Positions 37,585 through 45,617 of a stretch of DNA of 64,000 bases are shown in pieces; the first letter of the stretch is position 1, and the number at the start of each line of letters is the position of its first letter. The translations under genes and the position numbers were made by a program. This DNA comes from Corynebacterium yonathiae (GTDB taxonomy: Bacteria; Actinomycetota; Actinomycetes; Mycobacteriales; Mycobacteriaceae): positions 1 through 64,000 of the forward strand of contig NZ_JAKMUZ010000016.1 of the NCBI RefSeq assembly GCF_027570195.1, given 5' to 3'. The notes below the pieces were generated by a model. It saw nothing but the letters and a program-made list of their open reading frames with translations, searched no databases and was not told the DNA's origin.

Positions 37585-39495
37585 CTAGTCTACCTCGGTG
37601 AATTTGCGGTCCCACGAGGAGCGGACCGGGTTGGCATCGGCCAGCAGAATGTCGAAGCGGTCGTTGGCAATTTCTACGATCTCTCCCAGCGCGGTACGGA
37701 ATTCCTGCTCCGGGGAGTTGGCCAAGCGGCGCACGCCGGCATCAATGACGCGGTCAACAGTGTCATTGGTATCCAGGTAGGCTACAAACGGCATATCGAA
37801 GCGCTCACGATAGGCGGCGGAAAGCTCGGTAATGCGCTCGGTCTGTACATCGTCCAGGTCGGTCAGCCCCAAAGAACCGCGATCGGCGGAGATGGTGGCG
37901 GCCTTATCGGCGTCGGCAAGCAGCAGCTCATCCATGGCCGGGTAATCGTGGATGAGGGCAGCGCGGCGGGAATCATCCGCGGTCAGCACTGCTACCTGAA
38001 TGGCCGCGCGCAGCTCATTGACATCGCTGAAGGGGCGTGACTCCCACGCCAGCTCCAGCGGCCAGGTCTCGTTATTAAACAGCGGGCGCAGTGCGGAGAC
38101 GAATTCCTTGCGGGAAGCGGCGTTGAGCTGCTGCAGGCTTACGCTCTTGCCGACGGCCCGAGACACCTGCGTTCCCTGCTTGCCCCCGGTGTGGAAGAAC
38201 AGCAGGTTGAGCACGATGGCGGTAATCGCGCCGATGGACATTCCTGAGGAAACGAAGGTCTGCGCCCACTCCGGGAATGCGGTTGCGATATCCGGCTTGA
38301 AGGTCACCAGCATGGCCAACCCCAGTGCGGAGGTGACGATGACGGAGTTACGACCATCGGAAAGATCGGCCTTGGCAATGGTCTGCAGGCCTACCCATGC
38401 CACGTTGGCAAATAGCGCAAGGGACGCGCCGCCCAGCACGGGGGAGGGGATGGAGGCTACGACTGCACCGGCCTTGGGGAGAATGCCCAGCACCATCATG
38501 AACCCCGCAGCGGCGACGGCAACCCAGCGTGACTTCACGCTGGTCAGACGGACCAAGCCGACGTTTTGGGCAAAGCAGGTATAGGGGAAGGAGTTCATCA
38601 CGCCGCCCACCAAGGTGGACAGGCCATCGGCGCGGATGGCGCGCACGACGTCATCGCGGCGTATGCGCTTTTTGACGATCTCACCGGTGGCGAAGACATC
38701 GCCGGTGGTCTCCACCATGGTGATGATCATGACGATGATGAGCGAGAAGATAGCTACCAAATCGAATTTCGGCATGCCGAAGTAAAACGGGGTAGTGATG
38801 CCGAGGGCGGGGGCGGAGGAGACCTCGTCAAAGGAGGCGTCGCCAAGCACGAGCGCCACTCCAGTGCCCAAGACTAGGCCGATAAGCACGGCTAGGGTGC
38901 CCAGGAAGCCGGAGGAAAAGCGTTGTACCAAAATGATGACCGCCAGCGTGCCAAAGCCATAAAGCAGATCGCGGGTGGCCGGTACCCCCTCGGCGTAATT
39001 GACAAAATCATTGGCCGAAACTCCCAAGAGAGAGGTACCCATAACCAGCAGGACCGAGCCAGTAACCACCGGCGGGAAGAAGCGCAGCACCTTGCCAAAG
39101 ACCGGCGCCGCAAAGAAAGTAAATAGGCCGGCGACGATGATGGCGCCGTAAATGGTAGGCAGCGAGGCTACCCCGCCCGCGCCGTCGGTCGCTCCCAAGC
39201 CGATGGCGATGATCGGGGAGACGGCCGTAGTAGTAACACCCTGCACGATGGGCAGGCGCACGCCAATGCGCTTGCCGACGCCCATGGACTGAATGATCGT
39301 CGCTATGCCACAGGTCAACAGGTCCGCATTGATGAGGTGGATAGTGGTTTCCGCATCCAGATTGAGCGAACCGGCGATAAGTAGTGGGACGATGACCGCC
39401 CCGGCATAAAACGCCAGCACGTGCTGCAGGCCCAGGGCGGCTAGTTTGGGGGTCGGTGGGACGGTATCTACTGGATGCTTGGGCTGGGAAGCCAC
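37585..39495 (-). CDS. NCS2 urate/xanthine-type permease fused to an OHCU decarboxylase (UraD) domain
   Basis: A 636-residue fusion. Residues about 15-435 form an NCS2 nucleobase:cation symporter with the signature QNVGLVRLTSVKSR, whose leading Q-N is that of xanthine/urate rather than uracil carriers. Residues about 453-619 match UraD, which decarboxylates OHCU, a urate breakdown product: SRPFSDVNELRAAI, AAYRERFDMPFVAYL and EFRTALGEIVEIANDR. The usual catalytic His (A-H-P) is Tyr here (HDYP, Tyr near 518), and the usual E-Q pair is D-R (near 538). Activity is therefore doubtful. The GTG at 39495 is chosen because AAGGAGG lies six bases upstream. No uricase or HIU hydrolase gene is nearby. 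Confidence 0.88.
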   Translation of the reverse strand: MASQPKHPVDTVPPTPKLAALGLQHVLAFYAGAVIVPLLIAGSLNLDAETTIHLINADLLTCGIATIIQSMGVGKRIGVRLPIVQGVTTTAVSPIIAIGLGATDGAGGVASLPTIYGAIIVAGLFTFFAAPVFGKVLRFFPPVVTGSVLLVMGTSLLGVSANDFVNYAEGVPATRDLLYGFGTLAVIILVQRFSSGFLGTLAVLIGLVLGTGVALVLGDASFDEVSSAPALGITTPFYFGMPKFDLVAIFSLIIVMIITMVETTGDVFATGEIVKKRIRRDDVVRAIRADGLSTLVGGVMNSFPYTCFAQNVGLVRLTSVKSRWVAVAAAGFMMVLGILPKAGAVVASIPSPVLGGASLALFANVAWVGLQTIAKADLSDGRNSVIVTSALGLAMLVTFKPDIATAFPEWAQTFVSSGMSIGAITAIVLNLLFFHTGGKQGTQVSRAVGKSVSLQQLNAASRKEFVSALRPLFNNETWPLELAWESRPFSDVNELRAAIQVAVLTADDSRRAALIHDYPAMDELLLADADKAATISADRGSLGLTDLDDVQTERITELSAAYRERFDMPFVAYLDTNDTVDRVIDAGVRRLANSPEQEFRTALGEIVEIANDRFDILLADANPVRSSWDRKFTEVD

Positions 39496-39588
39496 GAAGT
39501 CCTCCTTTGTACGGAAGCGAAGCTGAACGAGAATAACAGTAGAGGTTCGTGCAGGTAGCGGCCAAAATTTCGTGGTGATGCGGAACAC

Positions 39589-39810
39589 GTTCGGGGCTAG
39601 TTCACCCCCGATAAAAGACGTACGTGCGTTCTGTATGAAATCACTTACCAGCGAAACAACACGACCGTTTTATAACTGGAGTTTCAAACGATTGCGAGAG
39701 TTGTTATTACCAGGGAAGTGGTCAACAATTGGGGACAGAGGGGCTTGGTGCTGTGGCTCGAAAAAGCGGCATTTATCCCCTGATAGAAATTCGCCCGAAA
39801 GAAGGGAATT
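39589..39810. promoter_or_regulatory. Divergent control region between the permease-UraD and pfl genes
   Basis: The region upstream of pflB holds an imperfect inverted repeat TTGTT-ATT-ACCA (39701-39712) and TGGT-C-AACAA (39719-39728) about 85 bp before the pflB ATG. It also has a palindrome ACGTACGT near 39619 and a TATAAC hexamer at about 39671. No FNR-type box was recognised. The regulator is unknown, but oxygen or redox control would be expected for this locus. Confidence 0.35.
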
Positions 39811-41898
39811 ATGACTACCGCAACGCAGCCTCAACAGTTTGAAGCGTGGAAGGGATTTGAGTCCGGTCCATGGACCGAGGGCATCAACGTCCGCGACTTC
39901 ATTCAGCGTAACTACACGCCGTACGACGGCGATTCCAGCTTCCTGGCGGGCCCGACCGAAAAGACCAAGCGCGTCTGGGAGACCCTGGAGAAGAACTACC
40001 TGTCCGTCGAGCGCGAAAAGCGTGTCTACGATGTTGACACCCACACCCCGACCGACATTGACGCTTTCCCGGCCGGCTACATCTCAGACGACGATGACGT
40101 CATCGTCGGTCTGCAGACCGATACCCCGCTGAAGCGCGCCATGATGCCATTCGGTGGCTGGCGCATGGTCAAGCAGGCTATCGGTGAAGCAGGCAAGGAA
40201 GTCGACCCTGAGGTGGAGAAGATCTTCACCCGCTACCGCAAGACCCACAACGATGCGGTCTTCGATATCTACACCCCGCGCATCCGCGCTGCTCGTTCAT
40301 CACACATCATCACCGGCCTGCCGGATGCTTATGGCCGTGGCCGCATCATCGGTGACTACCGCCGCGTGGCTCTCTACGGTGTGGACTACCTGATCGAGGA
40401 AAAGCAGGCTTCCCGCGATTCCGTCGCAGACGCTGGCTTCTCTGAGCACTGGGCACGCTTCCGCGAGGAGCACTCCGAGCAGATCAAGGCCCTGAAGAAG
40501 CTCAAGAAGATGGCTGAGTCCTACGGCTTCGACATCTCCAAGCCGGCTAAGACCGCTCACGAGGCAGTACAGTGGACCTACTTCGGCTACCTGGCATCCA
40601 TTAAGTCCCAGGATGGCGCCGCAATGTCCATCGGCCGCCTGTCCGCCTTCTTCGATTGCTACTTCGAGCGCGACCTCGCTGCTGGCATCATCACCGAGGA
40701 AGACGCCCAGGAAATCATCGACTCCCTGGTTCTCAAGCTGCGCATCGTCCGCTTCCTGCGCACCATCGACTACGATCAGATCTTCTCCGGCGACCCGTAC
40801 TGGGCAACCTGGTCTGATGCTGGCTTTGGCAACGACGGCCGCCACATGGTCACCAAGACCTCCTTCCGTCTGCTGCAGACCCTGGTAAACCTTGGCCCCT
40901 CACCGGAGCCAAATATCACCATCTTCTGGGATCCGAAGCTGCCAGAGGGCTACAAGGAATTCTGTGCCCACATCTCGATTGAGACCTCCTCCATCCAGTA
41001 CGAGTCTGACCGCCAGATTCGTGAGCAGTGGGGCGACGACGCCGCAATTGCCTGCTGTGTTTCCCCGATGGAAGTGGGCAAGCAGATGCAGTTCTTCGGC
41101 GCTCGTGTGAACGCTGCAAAGGCTTTGCTCTACGCCATCAACGGTGGCCGTGACGAGGTATCCGGCAAGCAGGTTGTAGAAGGCTACGAGCCCATCAAGG
41201 GCGATGGCCCACTGGACTTCGATGAGGTCTGGCAGAAGTACGAAGAGATGCTGGACTGGGTTGTTGGCACCTACGTTGAGGCCCTCAACATCATCCACTA
41301 CTCCCACGACAAGTACGCCTACGAGGCAGTCGAGATGGCGCTGCACGATTCCAATATCGTCCGCTCCATGGGCTGTGGCATCGCCGGCCTGTCCATCGTC
41401 GCCGATTCCCTGGCTGCTATCAAGTACGCCAAGGTCACCCCGGTTCGCGACGAGACCGGCCTGATTACGGACTACATCACCGAGGGTGAGTTCCCGTTCT
41501 ATGGCAACGATGATGACCGCGCCGATGATATCGCCGCTACCATTGTCCACACCGTGATGGAAAAGATTAAGGCCATCCCGATGTACCGCAATGCCATCCC
41601 GACCCAGTCCGTGCTGACCATTACCTCGAACGTGGTCTACGGCAAGGCAACAGGTGCCTTCCCGTCGGGCCACAAGGCCGGCACGCCGTTCTCCCCAGGC
41701 GCTAACCCTGAAAACGGTGCTGACAGCCACGGCATGGTTGCGTCCATGCTGTCCGTCGGCAAGCTGGATTACAAGGACGCCTTGGACGGCATCTCGCTGA
41801 CCAACACCATTACTCCTTCCGGATTGGGCCGCACCCCAGAAGAGCGCATCACTAACCTGGTGGGCGTTCTGGATGCCGGCTTCATCATGGAGAAGTAA
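39811..41898 (+). CDS. pflB: Pyruvate formate-lyase core, lacking the C-terminal glycyl-radical domain
   Basis: A 695-residue protein that aligns with E. coli PflB from the N-terminus (GINVRDFIQRNYTPYDGD), through the active-site Cys pair C415-C416 in AIACCVSPM, to the segment TNLVGVLDAGF. It stops there with TAA. E. coli PflB (about 760 residues) goes on for some 60 residues with the RVSGYAV glycyl-radical loop. That part is encoded separately by the next gene. The enzyme converts pyruvate and CoA to acetyl-CoA and formate under anoxia. The ATG has GAAGGGA before it. No formate channel gene is nearby. Confidence 0.93.
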   Translation: MTTATQPQQFEAWKGFESGPWTEGINVRDFIQRNYTPYDGDSSFLAGPTEKTKRVWETLEKNYLSVEREKRVYDVDTHTPTDIDAFPAGYISDDDDVIVGLQTDTPLKRAMMPFGGWRMVKQAIGEAGKEVDPEVEKIFTRYRKTHNDAVFDIYTPRIRAARSSHIITGLPDAYGRGRIIGDYRRVALYGVDYLIEEKQASRDSVADAGFSEHWARFREEHSEQIKALKKLKKMAESYGFDISKPAKTAHEAVQWTYFGYLASIKSQDGAAMSIGRLSAFFDCYFERDLAAGIITEEDAQEIIDSLVLKLRIVRFLRTIDYDQIFSGDPYWATWSDAGFGNDGRHMVTKTSFRLLQTLVNLGPSPEPNITIFWDPKLPEGYKEFCAHISIETSSIQYESDRQIREQWGDDAAIACCVSPMEVGKQMQFFGARVNAAKALLYAINGGRDEVSGKQVVEGYEPIKGDGPLDFDEVWQKYEEMLDWVVGTYVEALNIIHYSHDKYAYEAVEMALHDSNIVRSMGCGIAGLSIVADSLAAIKYAKVTPVRDETGLITDYITEGEFPFYGNDDDRADDIAATIVHTVMEKIKAIPMYRNAIPTQSVLTITSNVVYGKATGAFPSGHKAGTPFSPGANPENGADSHGMVASMLSVGKLDYKDALDGISLTNTITPSGLGRTPEERITNLVGVLDAGFIMEK

Positions 41899-41937
41899 AA
41901 ACCACCAACCCTCAACCATCTCGAAAAGGAGAAAAAC

Positions 41938-42189
41938 ATGGCAACCCCAACTTTCGAAGACCGCATGTCAGCAATGAAGGCAAACCGCGATGCACACCAG
42001 ATGAACTCTGGTCTGTACCACGCAAACATCAACGTGCTGGACAAGTCCACCCTCGAGGACGCCGTTGAGCACCCAGAGAAGTACCCGAACCTCACCGTTC
42101 GCGTCTCTGGCTACGCTGTTAACTTTGTCAAGCTGACCAAGGAGCAGCAGCTCGACGTTATCTCCCGCACCTTCCACCAGGGTTCTTAA
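41938..42189 (+). CDS. Separate glycyl-radical domain of pyruvate formate-lyase (GrcA-like)
   Basis: An 83-residue protein whose last about 55 residues ([20 protein letters not shown], then [13 protein letters not shown] and the [15 protein letters not shown] tail) match the C-terminal domain of PflB and E. coli GrcA. Gly58 should carry the radical. The first about 25 residues are not found in PflB. A strong ribosome binding site (AAAAGGAG) precedes its ATG, 39 bases after the core stop. It must dock on the core to complete the enzyme. It resembles the GrcA spare part, except that the core here has no radical domain of its own. Confidence 0.9.
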   Translation: MATPTFEDRMSAMKANRDAHQMNSGLYHANINVLDKSTLEDAVEHPEKYPNLTVRVSGYAVNFVKLTKEQQLDVISRTFHQGS

Positions 42190-42191
42190 TC

Positions 42192-43061
42192 ATGGCTGAT
42201 GGCGTTACTGGTGTTGTCACCCTCTCTCCGGAAGAAGGAGAGCGTGTCCGCGGCGTAGCTGCGGGCCTGGGGGATAATGCACAACTCGATGACATTACCC
42301 GCCCGGAGCTCATGGAGGCGCGCCGTACCGGCGATATCGCCCTCGTGCACTCTTGGGAGCTCGTGACCGCCGTCGATGGCCCGGGAACCCGCATGACGAT
42401 GTTCATGTCCGGATGCCCACTGCGCTGCCAGTACTGCCATAATCCAGACACCTGGGAGATGAAGACCGGCACACTGGAGCGGGTCGAGGATGTGGTCAAG
42501 CGCATCAAGCGTTATAAGCCCATCTTCCAAGCTTCCGGTGGCGGTCTGACCATCTCCGGTGGTGAACCCCTCTTCCAGATTTCCTTCACGCGTCGCGTGC
42601 TCAAGGAAGTCCACGATGCGGGTATTCATACCACCATCGATACGGCTGGGTACTTGGGCGCGCGCTTGCGAGACGAGGACCTGGACAATATCGACCTCGT
42701 GCTTCTCGACGTCAAGTCGGGCGACGAGGAGACTTACCGCAAGGTCACCCAACGCCAGCTCCAGCCAACGCTGGATTTCGGCGATAGGTTGAACAAAATA
42801 GGTAAGCCGGTGTGGATCCGCTTCGTAGTGGTGCCTGACCTCACAGACTCGCCAGAGAATGTGGAAAATGTGGCCAATATCGTGGCGCGTTGGAAGTCTA
42901 ACGTCGAACGCGTCGAGGTCCTGCCCTTCCACAATATGGGCAAAGACAAGTGGGAAGGCCTGGACATGACCTACCAGTTGGCAGATACCAAGCCGCCAAA
43001 GCCGGAGGACGTGGAAAAAATCCGCGAGGTCTTCCGCTCGAAGGGTTTGGAAGTTTACTAA
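42192..43061 (+). CDS. pflA: Pyruvate formate-lyase activating enzyme (radical SAM)
   Basis: A 289-residue radical-SAM protein with the cluster motif CPLRCQYC (C75, C79, C82), the SAM-binding SGGEP stretch and DVKSGDEETY. It abstracts hydrogen from the glycine of the radical domain, here encoded two bases upstream. An N-terminal extension of about 46 residues precedes the point where E. coli PflA begins (HSWELVTAVDGPG corresponds to its start). The extension may help hold the small radical protein; that is speculation. Confidence 0.94.
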   Translation: MADGVTGVVTLSPEEGERVRGVAAGLGDNAQLDDITRPELMEARRTGDIALVHSWELVTAVDGPGTRMTMFMSGCPLRCQYCHNPDTWEMKTGTLERVEDVVKRIKRYKPIFQASGGGLTISGGEPLFQISFTRRVLKEVHDAGIHTTIDTAGYLGARLRDEDLDNIDLVLLDVKSGDEETYRKVTQRQLQPTLDFGDRLNKIGKPVWIRFVVVPDLTDSPENVENVANIVARWKSNVERVEVLPFHNMGKDKWEGLDMTYQLADTKPPKPEDVEKIREVFRSKGLEVY

Positions 43062-43072
43062 CCTGGGAGGAC

Positions 43073-44311
43073 ATGACCTCCTATCGCCGCTTCGGCCACA
43101 TAATTAAAGAGCATCACCTCGAAGTCCCGTGGGATTATTCCAATCCCCACGGGACTTTTGGGCTATATGCTCGCGAAATCATCCCGCCCGGTGGAGAGGA
43201 CCTGCCCGCGTTGCTTTACCTCCAGGGCGGGCCTGGTTTCCCAGCACCCCGGCCACTGGGGCCCACGGGGTTGATTGGCAAGGCACTGGAGCGCTACCGC
43301 GTTATTCTCATGGACCAGCGCGGCACCGGCCGCTCGCACCGCATCGATGCGCTTAGCCCATCCGCCGAGCGCACCACAGAACACCTAGCGTTGTTGCGCC
43401 AAGACAATATCGTCCGCGATGCTGAGCGTCTGCGCGAGCACCTCGGCCTCGAAAAGTGGTCGCTATTCGGCCAGTCCTTCGGCGGCTTTTGCATTACCGC
43501 CTACCTATCTCAAGCACCCGAGCGCATCGAGCATGCCTTTTTCACCGGTGGCATCCCCACGCTAAAGGGCGCGGACGAGCTCTATCGTGCCACTTTCCGC
43601 AAGCTCAAGGCCCGCCAGGAGCGTTTTTACCGCGAATTCCCGTGGGCTGAGGAGCGCATCGCGGAGATCATTGCCCACTTGAACAATTCGGATGAGCGCC
43701 TTCCTACCGGCGAGCGTTTGTCCTCGCTGCGGTTTCGTACTATTGGCATCGAGCTCGGCCGCGGCACCGGTTTTGATTCGCTGGCTTATCTGCTGGAAGA
43801 GCCTTTCCGCACCGTGGCAGGCGAGAAGCGGCTGCGCGGCGATTTCCTAGCGGACGTCGGCCAGCGCGTGAGCTTTGCAGACGGCCCGCTTTATGCCGCT
43901 ATTCATGAGTCCATCTATGGGGGCGTCGGTGGTCAGGCAGCTACCAACTGGGCGGCGCATCGCGTGCGCGAGGAATTCCCGGAGTTTGCGGAGTCCGGTA
44001 CGTGGTTGACCGGCGAGCATATTTTCCCCTGGCAGTTCGCCGAGGACCCAGCCTTGCACGCGTTTGCCGACGCCGCCCACGGCCTCGCCCGCCATGAATT
44101 TTCCCCGCCCTACGCGCTCGGCGAGGTACCTACCACGGCCGCAGCCATTTATGTCGATGATATTTTTGTTCCGCTCGAGGAATCCTTGGCTACGGCCACC
44201 CACCTAAGGGATCTGCGGCCGTGGATTAGCAACGAGTTCCAGCACAACGGCATTCGCGAGGACGGCGCGACCATCTTGGGCAGGCTCTTTGCGCTTATCG
44301 ACGATCACTAG
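43073..44311 (+). CDS. Alpha/beta hydrolase, prolyl aminopeptidase-like (S33)
   Basis: A 412-residue protein with an oxyanion YLQGGPGFPAPRP, a DQRGTGRS motif and the nucleophile elbow GQSFGGFC, all as in proline iminopeptidases. The acid and His lie in YVDDIFVP and EFQHNGI near the C-terminus. The ATG at 43073 follows GGGAGG closely, 11 bases after pflA, so it may be read from the pfl transcript, though a metabolic link is not obvious. It likely removes N-terminal proline from peptides. Confidence 0.87.
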   Translation: MTSYRRFGHIIKEHHLEVPWDYSNPHGTFGLYAREIIPPGGEDLPALLYLQGGPGFPAPRPLGPTGLIGKALERYRVILMDQRGTGRSHRIDALSPSAERTTEHLALLRQDNIVRDAERLREHLGLEKWSLFGQSFGGFCITAYLSQAPERIEHAFFTGGIPTLKGADELYRATFRKLKARQERFYREFPWAEERIAEIIAHLNNSDERLPTGERLSSLRFRTIGIELGRGTGFDSLAYLLEEPFRTVAGEKRLRGDFLADVGQRVSFADGPLYAAIHESIYGGVGGQAATNWAAHRVREEFPEFAESGTWLTGEHIFPWQFAEDPALHAFADAAHGLARHEFSPPYALGEVPTTAAAIYVDDIFVPLEESLATATHLRDLRPWISNEFQHNGIREDGATILGRLFALIDDH

Positions 44312-44370
44312 CGTTTCGCTATTTCCTATGCGAAAATATTGGTGATTGTTACGACATTTAGGGAGATATT

Positions 44371-45489
44371 TTGATCGCCACCATAGTTATAGTCCTCATC
44401 TTGCTCATTATCTTGGGAACCCTCTTTGACGGCTATTTCATCGTTCGCACTCGCGAAGCTGCCATCTTGGAGCGCTTGGGCAAATTCCAAAAGGTGGCGC
44501 ATGCTGGTCTGCACTTCAAGTTGCCGTGGGTAGACCGTGTGCGCGATAAAATTTCGCTGCAGGTGCGCCAGTTGGATGTGATGGTGGAGACCAAAACAAA
44601 GGATAATGTCTTCGTCCAGATCCCTGTCGCCGTGCAATACGAGGTGGTGCAAGGCCGCGAGCGCGAGGCGTACTATATGCTCTCCAACCACGAGCAGCAG
44701 ATTGTGGCCTACGTGCAGGATAATGTCCGCTCCTCCGTGGCGAATATGGACTTGGATGATTCCTTCTCCTCCAAGGACACTATCGCCCGCAACGTCGCGG
44801 CCTCCCTGCGCGATAATATGGCCGAGTACGGCTGGAACTTCGTTAATACCCTGGTTACCGATATCCGCCCCGATTCCCGCGTTCGCGAGTCGATGAACTC
44901 CATTAACGCGGCCCAACGCGAGCGTGAGGCGGCCGTTGCCCAGGCAGAGGCTGAGAAGATTCGCGTGGTCAAGGAAGCCGAGGGCGCGGCTGAGGCGAAG
45001 AAGCTGCAGGGTCGCGGCGTTGCAGACCAGCGTAAGGAAATCGTCGAGGGCATTGCCCAGCAATACGAGATGCTTCGTGACGCCGGCGTGGAAGAATCCC
45101 CCGAGGCGCTCATGCTTGTCTCCCAGTACCTCGATGCGATGGTCGATGTCTCCCACAACGGCCAGGCCTCCGTGCTCTACATGCCCTCCAACCCGCAGGG
45201 CATGGGTGACCTCTTCAGCGGCATGCGCGACGTACTCATGGCTAATCGCGCCCTCGATTCCGCCGAGGAGCCGTCGCAGCGCCGCCGCCCGCAGCCGAAG
45301 AAACCATCCCGCGCCGAAGAAATCGAGCGCGAGTCTAAGCGTCAGGCCGAGCGTGCCAAGCGCGAAGCCATCGCTGCCGCCCAGCGTGCAGAGCAGCAGC
45401 CGCAGGAGGGTCCGGACTCGACTGCGCAGCCACAGGCTGCCCGCGAGTATTTCCAGCAGCTGCGTGACCAATTAAAGAATGAGGACTAG
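44371..45489 (+). CDS. SPFH/stomatin-like membrane protein
   Basis: A 372-residue protein: one N-terminal membrane helix (residues 2-20), an SPFH (band 7) domain (about 20-190, with IVRTREAAILERLGKF and QYEVVQGREREAYYML), a long alanine/glutamate coiled coil (about 175-235), and a charged, Gln/Arg-rich tail. It resembles QmcA/HflK-type scaffold proteins that organise membrane microdomains. The TTG start has GGGAGA six bases upstream. No NfeD-type partner is present. Confidence 0.88.
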   Translation: MIATIVIVLILLIILGTLFDGYFIVRTREAAILERLGKFQKVAHAGLHFKLPWVDRVRDKISLQVRQLDVMVETKTKDNVFVQIPVAVQYEVVQGREREAYYMLSNHEQQIVAYVQDNVRSSVANMDLDDSFSSKDTIARNVAASLRDNMAEYGWNFVNTLVTDIRPDSRVRESMNSINAAQREREAAVAQAEAEKIRVVKEAEGAAEAKKLQGRGVADQRKEIVEGIAQQYEMLRDAGVEESPEALMLVSQYLDAMVDVSHNGQASVLYMPSNPQGMGDLFSGMRDVLMANRALDSAEEPSQRRRPQPKKPSRAEEIERESKRQAERAKREAIAAAQRAEQQPQEGPDSTAQPQAAREYFQQLRDQLKNED

Positions 45490-45491
45490 CC

Positions 45492-45617
45492 CTGAGCATC
45501 GATAACCTCTTTGATGCCTATACCGAGCAGCGCGGCATTACCCGCAGCGCGGAGGTGGTGCCGGATCACGAGTGTCAGATTTTCCCCGACACTCATACTT
45601 CCTTAGAAGCCGATGAC
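45492..45617 (+). other. Possible truncated gene remnant downstream of the SPFH gene
   Basis: Three bases after the SPFH stop, a CTG-started frame reads like coding sequence for about 40 codons (starting SIDNLFDAYTEQRGITRSAE) with G/C-rich third positions. It runs into the 3' end of the convergent peptide transporter. A 7-bp inverted repeat (GAGTGTC at 45570-45576 with GACACTC at 45588-45594) lies inside. It may be the 5' stump of a gene lost by rearrangement. Chance is possible. Confidence 0.3.

Noticed and set aside
41899..41937. The idea that pflB and the small radical-domain gene are one gene split by a frameshift
   Set aside because: The gap of 39 bases contains a strong ribosome binding site, the small protein has an extra N-terminal segment, and no one- or two-base change makes a normal continuous PflB sequence across the gap.
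44326..45471. A 381-codon open frame on the minus strand opposite the SPFH gene
   Set aside because: It covers the same bases as a clear SPFH-domain gene, and its hydrophobic composition simply mirrors the charged coiled coil. No ribosome binding site or family match.
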